Positions 9,186-17,544 of a stretch of DNA of 34,480 bases are shown here, piece by piece. A program made the translations under genes and the position numbers. The notes beneath the pieces were generated by a model. That model saw only the letters and a program-made list of their open reading frames with translations. It did not search any database and was not told the origin of the DNA. The stretch is taken from positions 1 to 34,480 of the forward strand of contig JAFAXD010000504.1 of assembly GCA_019241285.1 (NCBI GenBank). Reading direction: 5' to 3'. The DNA comes from Xanthobacteraceae bacterium (lineage in GTDB: Bacteria; Pseudomonadota; Alphaproteobacteria; Rhizobiales; Xanthobacteraceae). The stretch's first letter is position 1; each line of letters begins with the position of its first letter.

Positions 9186-10589
9186 TTACTGGACCGACGG
9201 ATAACAGAAGGAATCCGTCGAGCAGTCTCCGCCTTCGAGCCGCACCTGGTGCGTGCGGTAGCCGTCGGGGAAACTCACCCAGAAGTCCTTGGCGAGCTCG
9301 AGGCCACCGTTCGGTTTGGCATGCGCCATGACCTGGGCGGCTGGCACACCACTCGGGTAGAACTGATTGTCCCAGGTCGAATAAAGCGAGTTCGTCCAGT
9401 AGACGCGCTTGCCGTCGCGGCTGATCTCAACCATTTGCGGGCCGCCGGTATATTTGTTGCCACTCGGGTGCGGGGTACGGCGGGCAATGCCGCCGACATG
9501 CACTGATCCGGTGAGCTTGGGCTTGCGCGGGTCGCTGACATCGTACTGACGCATCTCGCCGGTGCCCCAGCAGGCGACGTAGAGGAAGCGATCATCCATG
9601 GAGAGATCAATGTCGGTCACGAGCGGCGGCACCGCGCCAAAGCCCTGCAGCAGCGGCGGCAGATCGTCCTTGGCGGCCGGCTCCGGCGGGATGGTCGCGG
9701 TCTTCTCGATGTGGAACTTGCTGCCGTCGCGCCACCAGGTCCAGATCGAGCCCTCCAGATTGGTCGTATCTACCACGACGCCGAGGAAGCCGTATTCGCG
9801 AACCGGATCGTGCGCGGGCCGCACCTCCAGCGCCATCTGGTGATTGGCACCGAGATCGATGGTCTGCACGTTCCTCCGCGCGCGCAGATCCCAGAAATGG
9901 ATCCGGTGCCCGTATTTGTTTGATAGCAAGTCTTCCGGGACGATGCCATTCTCGAACTGCGGCGGCAGCGCCCATTCGCTGGTCACCATGTAGTCGCGCG
10001 GCAGGTTCCACCAGAAATCATAATGCAGTTGCTGCGGCCCGCGGTCGATTTCCCAGCGGCCGAGCACCTCGAAGCTCTCGCAATCCATGATGAACACGCC
10101 GGGCGGGCCGCCGGTGCCGTCCTTGCCGCTGCCGCCGAGTGTGCTGATGTAGATCCCTTCCGGGCCGCAATGGACCGTGTGCGGACGCGAGTAGCCGGTT
10201 TTCTTGAACACTTCCTCGGGCTGGATGACCTTGTGGATCTTGGGCTTGGTCGGATCGGGCTTGGTGTCGACGATATAGATGCGCGAGGAACGAAGTCCCG
10301 GGATGATGAGATAACGCCGCTCCAGGAACGCGTGGCCGGTGAGCGGAGACAGGGAGGACGAGCAGGCGTTCCAGCCGAAATGATGAAACTCATCCCCCGC
10401 GTAAGGCATGGTCAGCGTGTCGATGACTTTGCTGAACGTCGGCGATCCTTGCTTGACGTCGACGACGGCGAGGGCATCGGGCTTGGAGAAATCAGGGCTG
10501 AGCAGCAACGTGTAGGCGAGCGTCTCGGGTGGCGCTTCCATCGCCAGCTTGGGGGATGCGTAAAAGGTCGGATCGGGCCTCATTGTCAT
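9186..10589 (-). CDS. mtoX: SBP56 family selenium-binding protein / methanethiol oxidase homologue
   Basis: 467 residues, full length for the SBP56 family. Recognisable blocks include the cysteine motif HHFGWNACSSS near residue 70, SRPHTVHCGPEGIYIS, HYDFWWNLPRDYMVTSEW and the C-terminal DGYRTHQVRLEGGDCSTD. Bacterial members (MtoX) are copper enzymes that oxidise methanethiol to formaldehyde, sulfide and hydrogen peroxide; human SBP1 has the same activity. No signal peptide is visible, although the characterised Hyphomicrobium enzyme is described as periplasmic, so this one may be cytoplasmic. The start is firm: GGAGG lies 7 bases before the ATG at 10589. The usual SCO1/MauG-like neighbours are absent; a six-TM protein gene follows instead. 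An AraC-type gene lies upstream on the same strand. Confidence 0.9.
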   Translation of the reverse strand: MTMRPDPTFYASPKLAMEAPPETLAYTLLLSPDFSKPDALAVVDVKQGSPTFSKVIDTLTMPYAGDEFHHFGWNACSSSLSPLTGHAFLERRYLIIPGLRSSRIYIVDTKPDPTKPKIHKVIQPEEVFKKTGYSRPHTVHCGPEGIYISTLGGSGKDGTGGPPGVFIMDCESFEVLGRWEIDRGPQQLHYDFWWNLPRDYMVTSEWALPPQFENGIVPEDLLSNKYGHRIHFWDLRARRNVQTIDLGANHQMALEVRPAHDPVREYGFLGVVVDTTNLEGSIWTWWRDGSKFHIEKTATIPPEPAAKDDLPPLLQGFGAVPPLVTDIDLSMDDRFLYVACWGTGEMRQYDVSDPRKPKLTGSVHVGGIARRTPHPSGNKYTGGPQMVEISRDGKRVYWTNSLYSTWDNQFYPSGVPAAQVMAHAKPNGGLELAKDFWVSFPDGYRTHQVRLEGGDCSTDSFCYPSVQ

Positions 10590-10731
10590 TTGTTATCCTC
10601 CGTACCAAGGGGTGTAGGGCGCCTCTCTCGCAATCAGCATCGTATGCACGGATGATTATTTCATTTTTGCGACGATAAATCTTTAGGACCGGCTTTACGC
10701 GATGGACATTTCCGGAAGAATAACGATAGAG

Positions 10732-10746
10732 CGAAACAACGTTTCG
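10732..10746. promoter_or_regulatory. Palindrome CGAAAC-AAC-GTTTCG, candidate operator or attenuator
   Basis: A perfect 6-base inverted repeat with a 3-base spacer lies in the 174-base gap between the AraC-type gene's 3' end and the SBP56 gene's 5' end. A second short palindrome, TTCCGGAA, is at 10710-10717. Either could be an operator for the SBP56 gene or a weak end-of-gene hairpin for the regulator. No T-run follows, so a classic terminator is unlikely. Confidence 0.3.
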
Positions 10747-10763
10747 AAGAAAAATCGTTCAGC

Positions 10764-11780
10764 TCAGGTCGAGACCCGCTCCAGCCGGCTACGGTATTGC
10801 CCAGGCGACTGATCGAACCAGCGCTTGCAGGCGCGGAAGAAACTGGCTTGGTCGGCGAAGCCGAGCAGGTAGGCGGTCTGGCCGAGCGACAAATGCAGGC
10901 GGCCGAGGTACTGCTCGGCGAGTTCGCGGCGCGTATCGTCCAGCAATTTCTGAAACGAGGTCCCCTCGTCCTCGAGCCGCCGCTGCAAGGTGCGCTCGCT
11001 CAAGTGCAACTCGCTCGCCACATCGGTGCGGCGCGGCTCGCCATCGGGCAGGCGGCGGATGATCACTTCGCGAGCCCGGTTGCTGATCTGGCCGTGATCG
11101 AACTGCCGCAGATAGTCGCCGGCGTAGCGGTCATGCAGCTCCAGCAGCCGCGGATTGCAGGTCGGTAGAGGTGCGGTCATGTCATCTTTGGCAAACAACA
11201 GGCTGGTGAGCGGCGCATCAAACGAGACCGGACAGCGCAAGGCGGCACGGTAGGGTGCGACATCCGCGGGCGCCGGATAGGGCAGGGCGATGGCGCGCGG
11301 GTAGACCTCGCGCCCGGCGATCCAGCGGCAGAAGCCGAGCAGCGTGGCGATGATGAACTCGCCCCGCTGGCGTGGCACCGGCCGGCTGCCGCCGAACAGT
11401 TCGAATGAAATGCGATAGCCAGCTTGTTCCTCGGTCAGGGTCATGGTGAACGCGTCGCTGAGGATCAGCATGTAGCGGATCAGCCGCTCGTAAGCGGTGC
11501 GTAGATCGCTGCATGACATCATCGCATAGCCGACGACATCGAAGCTTGCTGGGCGCGCGACGTCATGTTGGGCAAGTCCGATCGCCGGATTGCCGGACTG
11601 CTCGGCGGCGAGCTCCCATAGGCGGCTGATTTGTTCGGTGGCGATGCGCGACCCCGGCGCGTCCAGGCTTTTCGGGTCGATGCCGGCGCCTTCCAGCAGC
11701 GCCGCGACATCAAGCCCCTCGGCGGCAAGCATGTCGATGGTGCTTCTCACCCAGACGCCGGATGTCGCCAGTTTGCGCAA
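10764..11780 (-). CDS. AraC-family transcriptional regulator (N-terminal arabinose-binding-like domain)
   Basis: 338 residues. The N-terminal about 190 residues match the ligand-sensing domain of OruR/ArgR-like AraC regulators (SFDVVGYAMMSCSDLRTAYERLIRYM). The C-terminal about 100 residues are a double helix-turn-helix: DVASELHLSERTLQRRLEDEGTSFQKLLDDTRRELA, then TAYLLGFADQASFFRACKRWFDQSPGQYR. The start is a TTG at 11780, supported by GGGAGGAG about 7 bases upstream; the next in-frame ATG (residue 17) would cut into the domain. The gene is divergent from the PHA operon across about 160 bases and precedes the SBP56 gene on its own strand. It could regulate either. Control of the PHA operon by a fatty-acid-derived ligand is the more natural reading, but is inference. 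Confidence 0.92.
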   Translation of the reverse strand: MRKLATSGVWVRSTIDMLAAEGLDVAALLEGAGIDPKSLDAPGSRIATEQISRLWELAAEQSGNPAIGLAQHDVARPASFDVVGYAMMSCSDLRTAYERLIRYMLILSDAFTMTLTEEQAGYRISFELFGGSRPVPRQRGEFIIATLLGFCRWIAGREVYPRAIALPYPAPADVAPYRAALRCPVSFDAPLTSLLFAKDDMTAPLPTCNPRLLELHDRYAGDYLRQFDHGQISNRAREVIIRRLPDGEPRRTDVASELHLSERTLQRRLEDEGTSFQKLLDDTRRELAEQYLGRLHLSLGQTAYLLGFADQASFFRACKRWFDQSPGQYRSRLERVST

Positions 11781-11939
11781 CCGTCTGCTCCTCCCGCAGC
11801 ACTATGGCTTCCCAGGCCAGCGAATTGGCCGCCCGCGTCACTGACACGACCCCTTGCCGGCTTTAGCCTTCTTGTCATCGAGGCTGCGCAACCCCGGAAA
11901 CACGGGCTCGCCGCTCGGCTTTTAGGGGAGGAACATGCC
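11781..11939. promoter_or_regulatory. Divergent promoter region between the AraC regulator and the PHA operon
   Basis: 159 bases lie between the regulator's TTG and the fadD ATG, transcribed away from each other. The region must hold at least one promoter and the likely regulator sites. I could not define -35/-10 boxes. A loose inverted repeat (GCCAGCGAATTGGC) is present around 11816-11829. Confidence 0.4.
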
Positions 11940-13634
11940 ATGGAACTGCAATACTCGCCAGCGACCTTGGAATGCACTGGAACCGCCAAGCGACCGGCCA
12001 GCAAACCCTGGCTCGCGACTTATGGTTCAGCAATTCCGGCCGAAATCGCCCCAGATGCCCATGCGTCGGTGACCGACATGCTGGTCGAGGCGATGCAACG
12101 GTTTGCCGAGAAGCCGGCCTTCCGCTGCTTCGGCCAGACACTGACCTACGCCGACACCGACCGGCTCTCTGGCAACTTCGCGGCCTATCTGCAGAACGCC
12201 CTGGGCGTGCGCAAAGGCGATCGCATCGCCGTGATGCTCCCCAACATCCCAGCCTTCCCGCTCGCCATGTTGGGCATCGTGCGCGCCGGCGCCGTCCAGG
12301 TGAATGTCAACCCGCTCTACACGCCGCGCGAGCTGGAGCATCAGCTCAACGATGCCGGGGTCGAGACGATCGTGATCTACAGCGGCGTGTCTGCAACACT
12401 CGCCGAGATCATCAACAAGACCGCGGTCAAGCACGTCATCGTAGCGTCACCGGGCGACGGCACCGGCGCCAAGCTTCCTGGTCCCCCCATTGATGCGCGC
12501 CTGGCCGGCACGACTGGATTTGCTGATGCCCTGCAGCAGGGAGCGGATCTCAAATTTAGCCCGGTGCGGCTCTGCGGCGATGATCTGCTGTTCCTGCAGT
12601 ACACGGGCGGCACGACCGGCCTTTCCAAAGGCGCGGCGCTCTCCCACCGCAACCTCGTCGCCAACACCGAGCAGTTCAAGGCATTCGTGCAGCCGCACGT
12701 GCGGCGGCCGGGCGAAGAGGTCGTGGTCACCGCGCTACCGCTCTATCATGTGTTCGCCCTGATGGTGAATTTCATCAGCTACTTCTCACTCGGCGCCGAG
12801 AACTGGCTCGTTCCTAATCCACGCGACATGGATGGTTTCGTCGGCATCCTGCGCGAAGCGCGCTGCACAGTCTTCACCGGCGTGAACACGTTGTTCGGCG
12901 GGCTGGTGATGCATCCGAAGATCGGCGAGGTCGATTTCACGACCCTGCGCGTGGCGATCGGCGGTGGCGCCTCCGTGCATCCGGCCACTTCGGCGAAGTG
13001 GAAAGCGCTGACCGGCGGCGACATCCTGGAGGGGTATGGCCTCTCGGAAACGTCGCCGATCCTCACACTCAATCCGATGCGGGCGGAGCCTTTCACCGCA
13101 ACCGTCGGCCTGCCGCTCCCGTCGACGGACATCAAGCTGCTCGACGAAAACGATCAGGAAGCGCGGCTCGGAGAGGCCGGAGAGATCTGCGCCAAGGGCC
13201 CGCAGGTGATGCGGGGCTATTGGCAAAAGCCCGACGCGAACGCCGCGGCGTTCACGGCAGATGGTTATTTCCGCACCGGCGACATCGGTGTGTTCAACGA
13301 GAAAGGCTATCTGAAAATCGTCGATCGCAAGAAGGATATGATCATCGTCTCCGGCTTCAACGTCTATCCGAACGAGGTGGAGGCCGTTGCCGCAGCGTGT
13401 GCGGGCGTCGCCGAATGCGCCTGCGTTGGCCGGCCGGACGAGAAGACCGGTGAAGCGGTACGGTTATTCGTGGCCAAAGCCCCTGGCACCAGCCTGAGCG
13501 AGGATGATCTGATCGCCCACTGCCGGCGCGAGCTTGCGGCCTACAAGGTTCCCAAGGATGTGCGCTTCCTCGACGCGCTGCCCAAGTCGACGGTCGGCAA
13601 AATCCTGCGCCGCGAGTTGCGCGATCAAGCATAG
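11940..13634 (+). CDS. fadD: Long/medium-chain fatty acid-CoA ligase
   Basis: 564 residues from the ATG at 11940, chosen because AGGGGAGG sits 8 bases upstream; the ORF-track start at 11631 would run back through the regulator gene. It is an adenylate-forming enzyme: P-loop LQYTGGTTGLSKG at about 219-231, VVTALPLYHVFAL, GVNTLFGGL, LEGYGLSETSP near 365, YFRTGDIG, IVDRKKDMIIVSGFNVYPNEVE, and the C-terminal lysine motif PKSTVGKILRRELRD. These blocks closely follow E. coli FadD. It would activate free fatty acids to acyl-CoA with ATP. As first gene of an operon with an (R)-hydratase, PHA synthase and PHA depolymerase, it can feed fatty acids into polymer synthesis and also re-activate the hydroxy acids released by the depolymerase. 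Confidence 0.95.
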   Translation: MELQYSPATLECTGTAKRPASKPWLATYGSAIPAEIAPDAHASVTDMLVEAMQRFAEKPAFRCFGQTLTYADTDRLSGNFAAYLQNALGVRKGDRIAVMLPNIPAFPLAMLGIVRAGAVQVNVNPLYTPRELEHQLNDAGVETIVIYSGVSATLAEIINKTAVKHVIVASPGDGTGAKLPGPPIDARLAGTTGFADALQQGADLKFSPVRLCGDDLLFLQYTGGTTGLSKGAALSHRNLVANTEQFKAFVQPHVRRPGEEVVVTALPLYHVFALMVNFISYFSLGAENWLVPNPRDMDGFVGILREARCTVFTGVNTLFGGLVMHPKIGEVDFTTLRVAIGGGASVHPATSAKWKALTGGDILEGYGLSETSPILTLNPMRAEPFTATVGLPLPSTDIKLLDENDQEARLGEAGEICAKGPQVMRGYWQKPDANAAAFTADGYFRTGDIGVFNEKGYLKIVDRKKDMIIVSGFNVYPNEVEAVAAACAGVAECACVGRPDEKTGEAVRLFVAKAPGTSLSEDDLIAHCRRELAAYKVPKDVRFLDALPKSTVGKILRRELRDQA

Positions 13635-13642
13635 GTGCAATC

Positions 13643-14125
13643 ATGGCCATCCAGAATTACCACATGGACACGATCAGCCAGTTCGTCGGACGCGAGCTTG
13701 GTGTCTCGGACTGGGTCGAGATCACCCAGGACCGCATCAATCAATTCGCTGACTGCACCGGGGATCGGCAATGGATTCATGTCGACCCTGAGCGTGCGCG
13801 GCGCGAGAGCCCGTTCGGCGCCACCATCGCGCACGGCTATCTCACCTTGTCGCTGATTGGCGCGATGGTGCTCGAGCTGGGCGTTGTTCCGCCTGATGCG
13901 GCGAGCGGGCTCAATTACGGATTGGATAAAGCGCGGTTCATCGCACCTGTGAAAGCCGGCGCCCGCGTACGCACCCGTGCGAACCTGCTCTCGGCCGAGC
14001 CGCAGTCGGGCGGGCGCCATCTGCTCAAGCTGCAATGCACGCTCGAAATCGAAGGTGAAGCCAAACCCGCCCTGGTGGCCGAGGTGCTGTGCATGCTGAT
14101 CGGCAAACCGGCACCGGTGGCTTAA
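13643..14125 (+). CDS. MaoC-like (R)-specific enoyl-CoA hydratase
   Basis: 160 residues with a single hot-dog fold MaoC domain. The catalytic motif is FADCTGDRQWIHVDPERARRESPFGATIAHGYLTLSL, in which D41 and H46 have the same spacing as the catalytic Asp/His pair of the PhaJ hydratases. Such enzymes hydrate trans-2-enoyl-CoA from beta-oxidation to (R)-3-hydroxyacyl-CoA, the direct monomer for PHA synthase. The gene starts 8 bases after the fadD stop and is followed 27 bases later by phaC, so a PhaJ-like role is the simplest reading. Other members of the family act in different pathways; chain-length preference cannot be read from the sequence. Confidence 0.9.
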   Translation: MAIQNYHMDTISQFVGRELGVSDWVEITQDRINQFADCTGDRQWIHVDPERARRESPFGATIAHGYLTLSLIGAMVLELGVVPPDAASGLNYGLDKARFIAPVKAGARVRTRANLLSAEPQSGGRHLLKLQCTLEIEGEAKPALVAEVLCMLIGKPAPVA

Positions 14126-14152
14126 CGCAGAACAAAAATTGGGAGGAACACC

Positions 14153-15853
14153 ATGGCAAGCGCCCAAGCGCAAGCGTTCGACCAGGACATCCGCGACCAG
14201 GCGGCGCAAAACACGCTCTCGGCAAACCCGCTGGTCGGCGTGCGAGGATATGACGTCATCGATGCGGCGCGGGTGCTGCTGGGGCGAATGGTGGCCAGTC
14301 CGCGGGTGACCACCGAGCTCTGCCTCTCTCTGCTCGGTGAGCTTGGGCGGATCGGCACTGGCACGTCCCAGATTGCGCCGGATCCACGCGACAAACGCTT
14401 TGCCGATCCAGCCTGGAAAGAGAGCTTTGCCTACCGTGCGCTGGCGCAGTCTTATCTGGCCTGGGCTGGTCTGCTCAATCAATTCGTCGACAAAGCCGTG
14501 CTGGAGAAACGCGACGCTGAGCGCGCGCGCTTCGTCGTGTCGTTGATCGTCGATGCGTTTGCGCCGACCAATGCGCTCGCCGGCAATCCGGCGGCGCTGA
14601 AGAAGCTCGTCGATACCGGCGGCGTGAGTTTCCTCAAGGGCCTTGAGAATTTTGTCGGCGATTTCGCCCGCAACGGCGGCATGCCGGCGCAGGTTGACAC
14701 GCGCAAATTCGCCGTCGGCACAAATCTGGCGACCACGCCGGGATCGGTCGTTTATCGCAGCCCGGTCATGGAGCTGATTCAGTACGGACCGGTGCGCCCG
14801 GAGGTTCACTCCCGTCCGCTGCTGATCGCGCCGCCGCAGATCAACAAATTCTATGTATTCGATCTCGAGCCGGACAAGAGCATCATCGGGCTCGCGCTCA
14901 AAGGCGACCTGCAGACATTCGCGATCAGCTGGAAGAACCCGACCGCCGCCGAGGCTCACTTTGGCCTCGACACCTATGTGGAAGCCGTCGAGGACGCGGT
15001 CGATGTGATCTGCGAGATCACGGGCAGTAAGGACGTCAATATCTGGGGCTCATGCTCCGGCGGCATCACCACATCTGCGTTCTTGGCAAACCTCGCAGCC
15101 CGCGGTCTGCCGAAGGTGCATAGCGCTACCATCGCGGTCTGCCTGCTCGATATGAGCGTCGCCCAGGGTACGACGGCCGGCATGTTCGTCACGCCGGAAT
15201 CGATTGTCGCTGCAAAGCGCGCGTCGCAACTCGCCGGCGTCGTCGAAGGGCAGGAACTGGCGCGCATGTTTGCCTGGATGCGCCCCAACGACCTGATCTG
15301 GAACTACTGGGTCAACAACTATCTGCTCGGTAATGCGCCACCCGCGTTCGACGTGCTCTACTGGAACAACGATACGACGCGCTTGCCGGCCCGGCTGCAC
15401 GGCGACTTCCTTGACCTGCTGACGACCAATCCGTTCGTCAATCCCGGCCGCCTGACGTTGCGCGGCACGCCGCTCGACATGCGTCGTCTCGATATGGACA
15501 GCTACGTGATTGCGGGTCTCTCCGATCACATCACGCCCTGGCAAGGCTGCTACAACACGGCGAAGCTTTACGGACCGCGCAGCACGTTCGTGCTCTCCAA
15601 CAGCGGCCACATCCAGAGCTTGCTCAATCCGCCGGGCAATCCCAAGGCGTCGTTCTGGGCCGGCGCCGCACACGCGGCAACGCCGGACGCGTGGCTGGGG
15701 CAAGCCGAGAAGCACAGCGGAAGCTGGTGGCCGCACTGGCTCGAATGGATCAAGGCGCGTTCAGGCGAACTGATGGCGGCCCCGGCGGCGCTGGGCAGCG
15801 CGCAAAATCCGCCGCTCGCACCGGCGCCCGGTCAATATGTGATGGAGCATTAA
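14153..15853 (+). CDS. phaC: Class II-type (medium-chain) polyhydroxyalkanoate synthase
   Basis: 566 residues, close to the Pseudomonas class II enzymes (about 560). The N terminus (AAQNTLSANPLVGVRG), PPQINKFYVFDLEPDKS, VFAWMRPNDLIWNYWVNNYLLGN, YWNNDTTRLPA and SNSGHIQSLLNPPGNPKA all follow Pseudomonas PhaC1 block by block, by hand comparison from memory. The catalytic triad is in place: Cys301 in the lipase-box-like GSCSGG, Asp458 in SDHITPW and His486 in SGHIQS. The enzyme polymerises (R)-3-hydroxyacyl-CoA (typically C6-C14 for class II) at the granule surface. GGGAGG precedes the ATG. Alphaproteobacteria usually carry class I synthases, so a class II enzyme here is notable. No phasin or PhaD gene is beside it. 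Confidence 0.96.
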   Translation: MASAQAQAFDQDIRDQAAQNTLSANPLVGVRGYDVIDAARVLLGRMVASPRVTTELCLSLLGELGRIGTGTSQIAPDPRDKRFADPAWKESFAYRALAQSYLAWAGLLNQFVDKAVLEKRDAERARFVVSLIVDAFAPTNALAGNPAALKKLVDTGGVSFLKGLENFVGDFARNGGMPAQVDTRKFAVGTNLATTPGSVVYRSPVMELIQYGPVRPEVHSRPLLIAPPQINKFYVFDLEPDKSIIGLALKGDLQTFAISWKNPTAAEAHFGLDTYVEAVEDAVDVICEITGSKDVNIWGSCSGGITTSAFLANLAARGLPKVHSATIAVCLLDMSVAQGTTAGMFVTPESIVAAKRASQLAGVVEGQELARMFAWMRPNDLIWNYWVNNYLLGNAPPAFDVLYWNNDTTRLPARLHGDFLDLLTTNPFVNPGRLTLRGTPLDMRRLDMDSYVIAGLSDHITPWQGCYNTAKLYGPRSTFVLSNSGHIQSLLNPPGNPKASFWAGAAHAATPDAWLGQAEKHSGSWWPHWLEWIKARSGELMAAPAALGSAQNPPLAPAPGQYVMEH

Positions 15854-16642
15854 GTGCAGATCAGCACACACGACCTCGGCGGCCAAACCGTGCGGGTCGG
15901 CATCCGGCCCGGCGAAACCGACGGTCCGCCGCTGCTGTTGTTCAATGGCATTGGCGCCAATATCGAGCTGATGCAGCCGTTTGTTGACGCATTGGAAGGG
16001 CACGCGACGATCGTGTTCGACGTGCCCGGGGTGGGCGGATCACCCGCGCCATGGCTGCCGTATCGCCCCTCGAGCTTGGCGATCCTCAGCGCGCGGCTAC
16101 TCGATCGCTTGGGCTACGACCAGGTTGATGTGCTGGGAGTGTCCTGGGGTGGGGCGCTTGCTCAGCAATTCGCGTTCGCGCATGCCAAGCGCTGCCGCCG
16201 CCTCATTCTTGCTGCGACCTCGCCCGGCCACCTGATGGTTCCCGGCAAACTCTCCGCAATGCTCAAAATGGCGACGCCGCGTCGCTATAAGGACCCAGAT
16301 TACATGCGCCAGTTTGCCGGCGAGATCTATGGCGGCGCCTTGCGCGATGCGCCGGACCATGTCGGAGCGCATCTGCGCCATGTGCGCTGGTCGAGCGACT
16401 ATGGTTATTACCTGCAGCTGTTCGCCTGCTTCGGCTGGAGCAGCCTGCCGTGGCTTCCTTTTCTACGCCAGCCTACGCTGGTCATGGTGGGCGATGACGA
16501 TCCGCTGGTGCCGGTTGCCAACGGTCACATCCTGACGCGGCTCATCCCCGATGCACGCCTGGTCAGGATCGACGATGGTCACCTGTTTTTACTGACGAGT
16601 GCGGAGCAATCCGCGCGCATCGTTTCCGAATTTTTGAATTGA
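15854..16642 (+). CDS. phaZ: Intracellular medium-chain PHA depolymerase (alpha/beta hydrolase)
   Basis: 262 residues, starting with a GTG immediately after the phaC TAA, with no gap. It is an alpha/beta hydrolase with nucleophile Ser97 in GVSWGGALAQQFA, an acidic residue in GDDDPLVPV and His243 in DDGHLFLLT. LLLFNGIGANIELMQPFVDAL, FDVPGVGGS, VPGKLSAMLKMATPRRY and DYGYYLQLFACFGW match the Pseudomonas intracellular PhaZ from memory. It would release 3-hydroxy acids from stored polymer. It is about 20 residues shorter than the Pseudomonas enzyme, at the C-terminal tail. The direct phaC-phaZ junction mirrors the phaC1-phaZ order of Pseudomonas. Confidence 0.94.
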   Translation: MQISTHDLGGQTVRVGIRPGETDGPPLLLFNGIGANIELMQPFVDALEGHATIVFDVPGVGGSPAPWLPYRPSSLAILSARLLDRLGYDQVDVLGVSWGGALAQQFAFAHAKRCRRLILAATSPGHLMVPGKLSAMLKMATPRRYKDPDYMRQFAGEIYGGALRDAPDHVGAHLRHVRWSSDYGYYLQLFACFGWSSLPWLPFLRQPTLVMVGDDDPLVPVANGHILTRLIPDARLVRIDDGHLFLLTSAEQSARIVSEFLN

Positions 16643-16746
16643 GGCGGTGCGCGTCGCAATGATCACGCGAGAGTGAGCGCAAGGATTTTCGCTCGTGGCT
16701 ATGCTGCGGCAAGTCTCGGCATAGTAACGACCGGAAGGCAGGGAGC

Positions 16747-17520
16747 ATGACCCCGATCTCACGCAGCTCGATCTCGTCCGCGGTAGCCTTTCTGGTTGTA
16801 TCAATGGTTAGCGCTGGTTGTTTCGCGCCCATCGCCGCTTTCGCGCAGGGTGCCCCTGACTACGCCGCGATCGTGGCCGCGCCGGACCGCAGCGACGCCG
16901 ATCGCAAGACCGACGAGCGCCGCGATCCGATCAAGCTCCTGGAGTTCAGCGGTGCACGCCCCGGCACGAAGGTGCTCGATATGGGTGCGGGCGGCGGCTA
17001 CAGTTCGGAGCTTATGGCGCGCGGGGTGGCGCCGGGCGGGACCGTCTACGCGCAGAATCCGCCCGATTTTCCCGAACGCGGCAAGGCGCGGTTCGATGCG
17101 CGGCTGCAGACGCCGGGCGGCAAGAACATCGTCGGCCTGACGCGGCCGTTCGACGATCCGGTGCCGGCGGATGTGCATGATCTCGATCTCATTACATTCC
17201 TGTTCTTCTATCACGACACGACCTACATGAATGTCGATCGTGCCGCGATGAACCGCAAGCTGTTCGACGCGCTCAAGCCCGGCGGCATTCTGATCATCGC
17301 TGATCATTCGGCGCGGCTCGGCGATGGCACCACCGTCGGCAAGACCTTGCATCGCATCGAGCAGGCCGCCGTGCAACGCGAGGTCGAGAACGCCGGATTC
17401 AAGCTCGTGGGCGAGGGCAACTTCTGGCGTCATCCGGAGGACCCGCGCGATTTCTCGATCCAGCCCGTCTCCGGCAAGCCGGTCGATGAGTTCGCGTTGA
17501 AGTTCCAGAAGCCGAACTAA
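16747..17520 (+). CDS. Exported SAM-fold methyltransferase-like protein
   Basis: 257 residues. The first about 33 residues are a signal peptide (hydrophobic SAVAFLVVSMVSAGC, likely cleavage after AFA). The cysteine at 25 is a weak lipobox candidate. After it comes a class I methyltransferase-like fold with motif I VLDMGAGGGYSSELMA at 76-91, a downstream acidic strand (DLDLITFLFFYHDTTY) and LKPGGILIIADHS. Predicted exported proteins of this type are common in proteobacteria and unexplained, since SAM is cytoplasmic. AAGG lies 8 bases before the ATG. The gene is 104 bases after phaZ, far enough for its own promoter. Confidence 0.85.
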   Translation: MTPISRSSISSAVAFLVVSMVSAGCFAPIAAFAQGAPDYAAIVAAPDRSDADRKTDERRDPIKLLEFSGARPGTKVLDMGAGGGYSSELMARGVAPGGTVYAQNPPDFPERGKARFDARLQTPGGKNIVGLTRPFDDPVPADVHDLDLITFLFFYHDTTYMNVDRAAMNRKLFDALKPGGILIIADHSARLGDGTTVGKTLHRIEQAAVQREVENAGFKLVGEGNFWRHPEDPRDFSIQPVSGKPVDEFALKFQKPN

Positions 17521-17544
17521 ACTAAAAATTCGCCCGCCGATCCA

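Noticed and set aside
11631-11939. N-terminal extension of fadD given by the ORF track
   Set aside because: It runs antisense through the regulator gene, and a good ribosome site marks the ATG at 11940.
13625-14959. 444-residue minus-strand frame across the MaoC and phaC genes
   Set aside because: It spans two real genes and their gap, with shadow-like composition and no family match.
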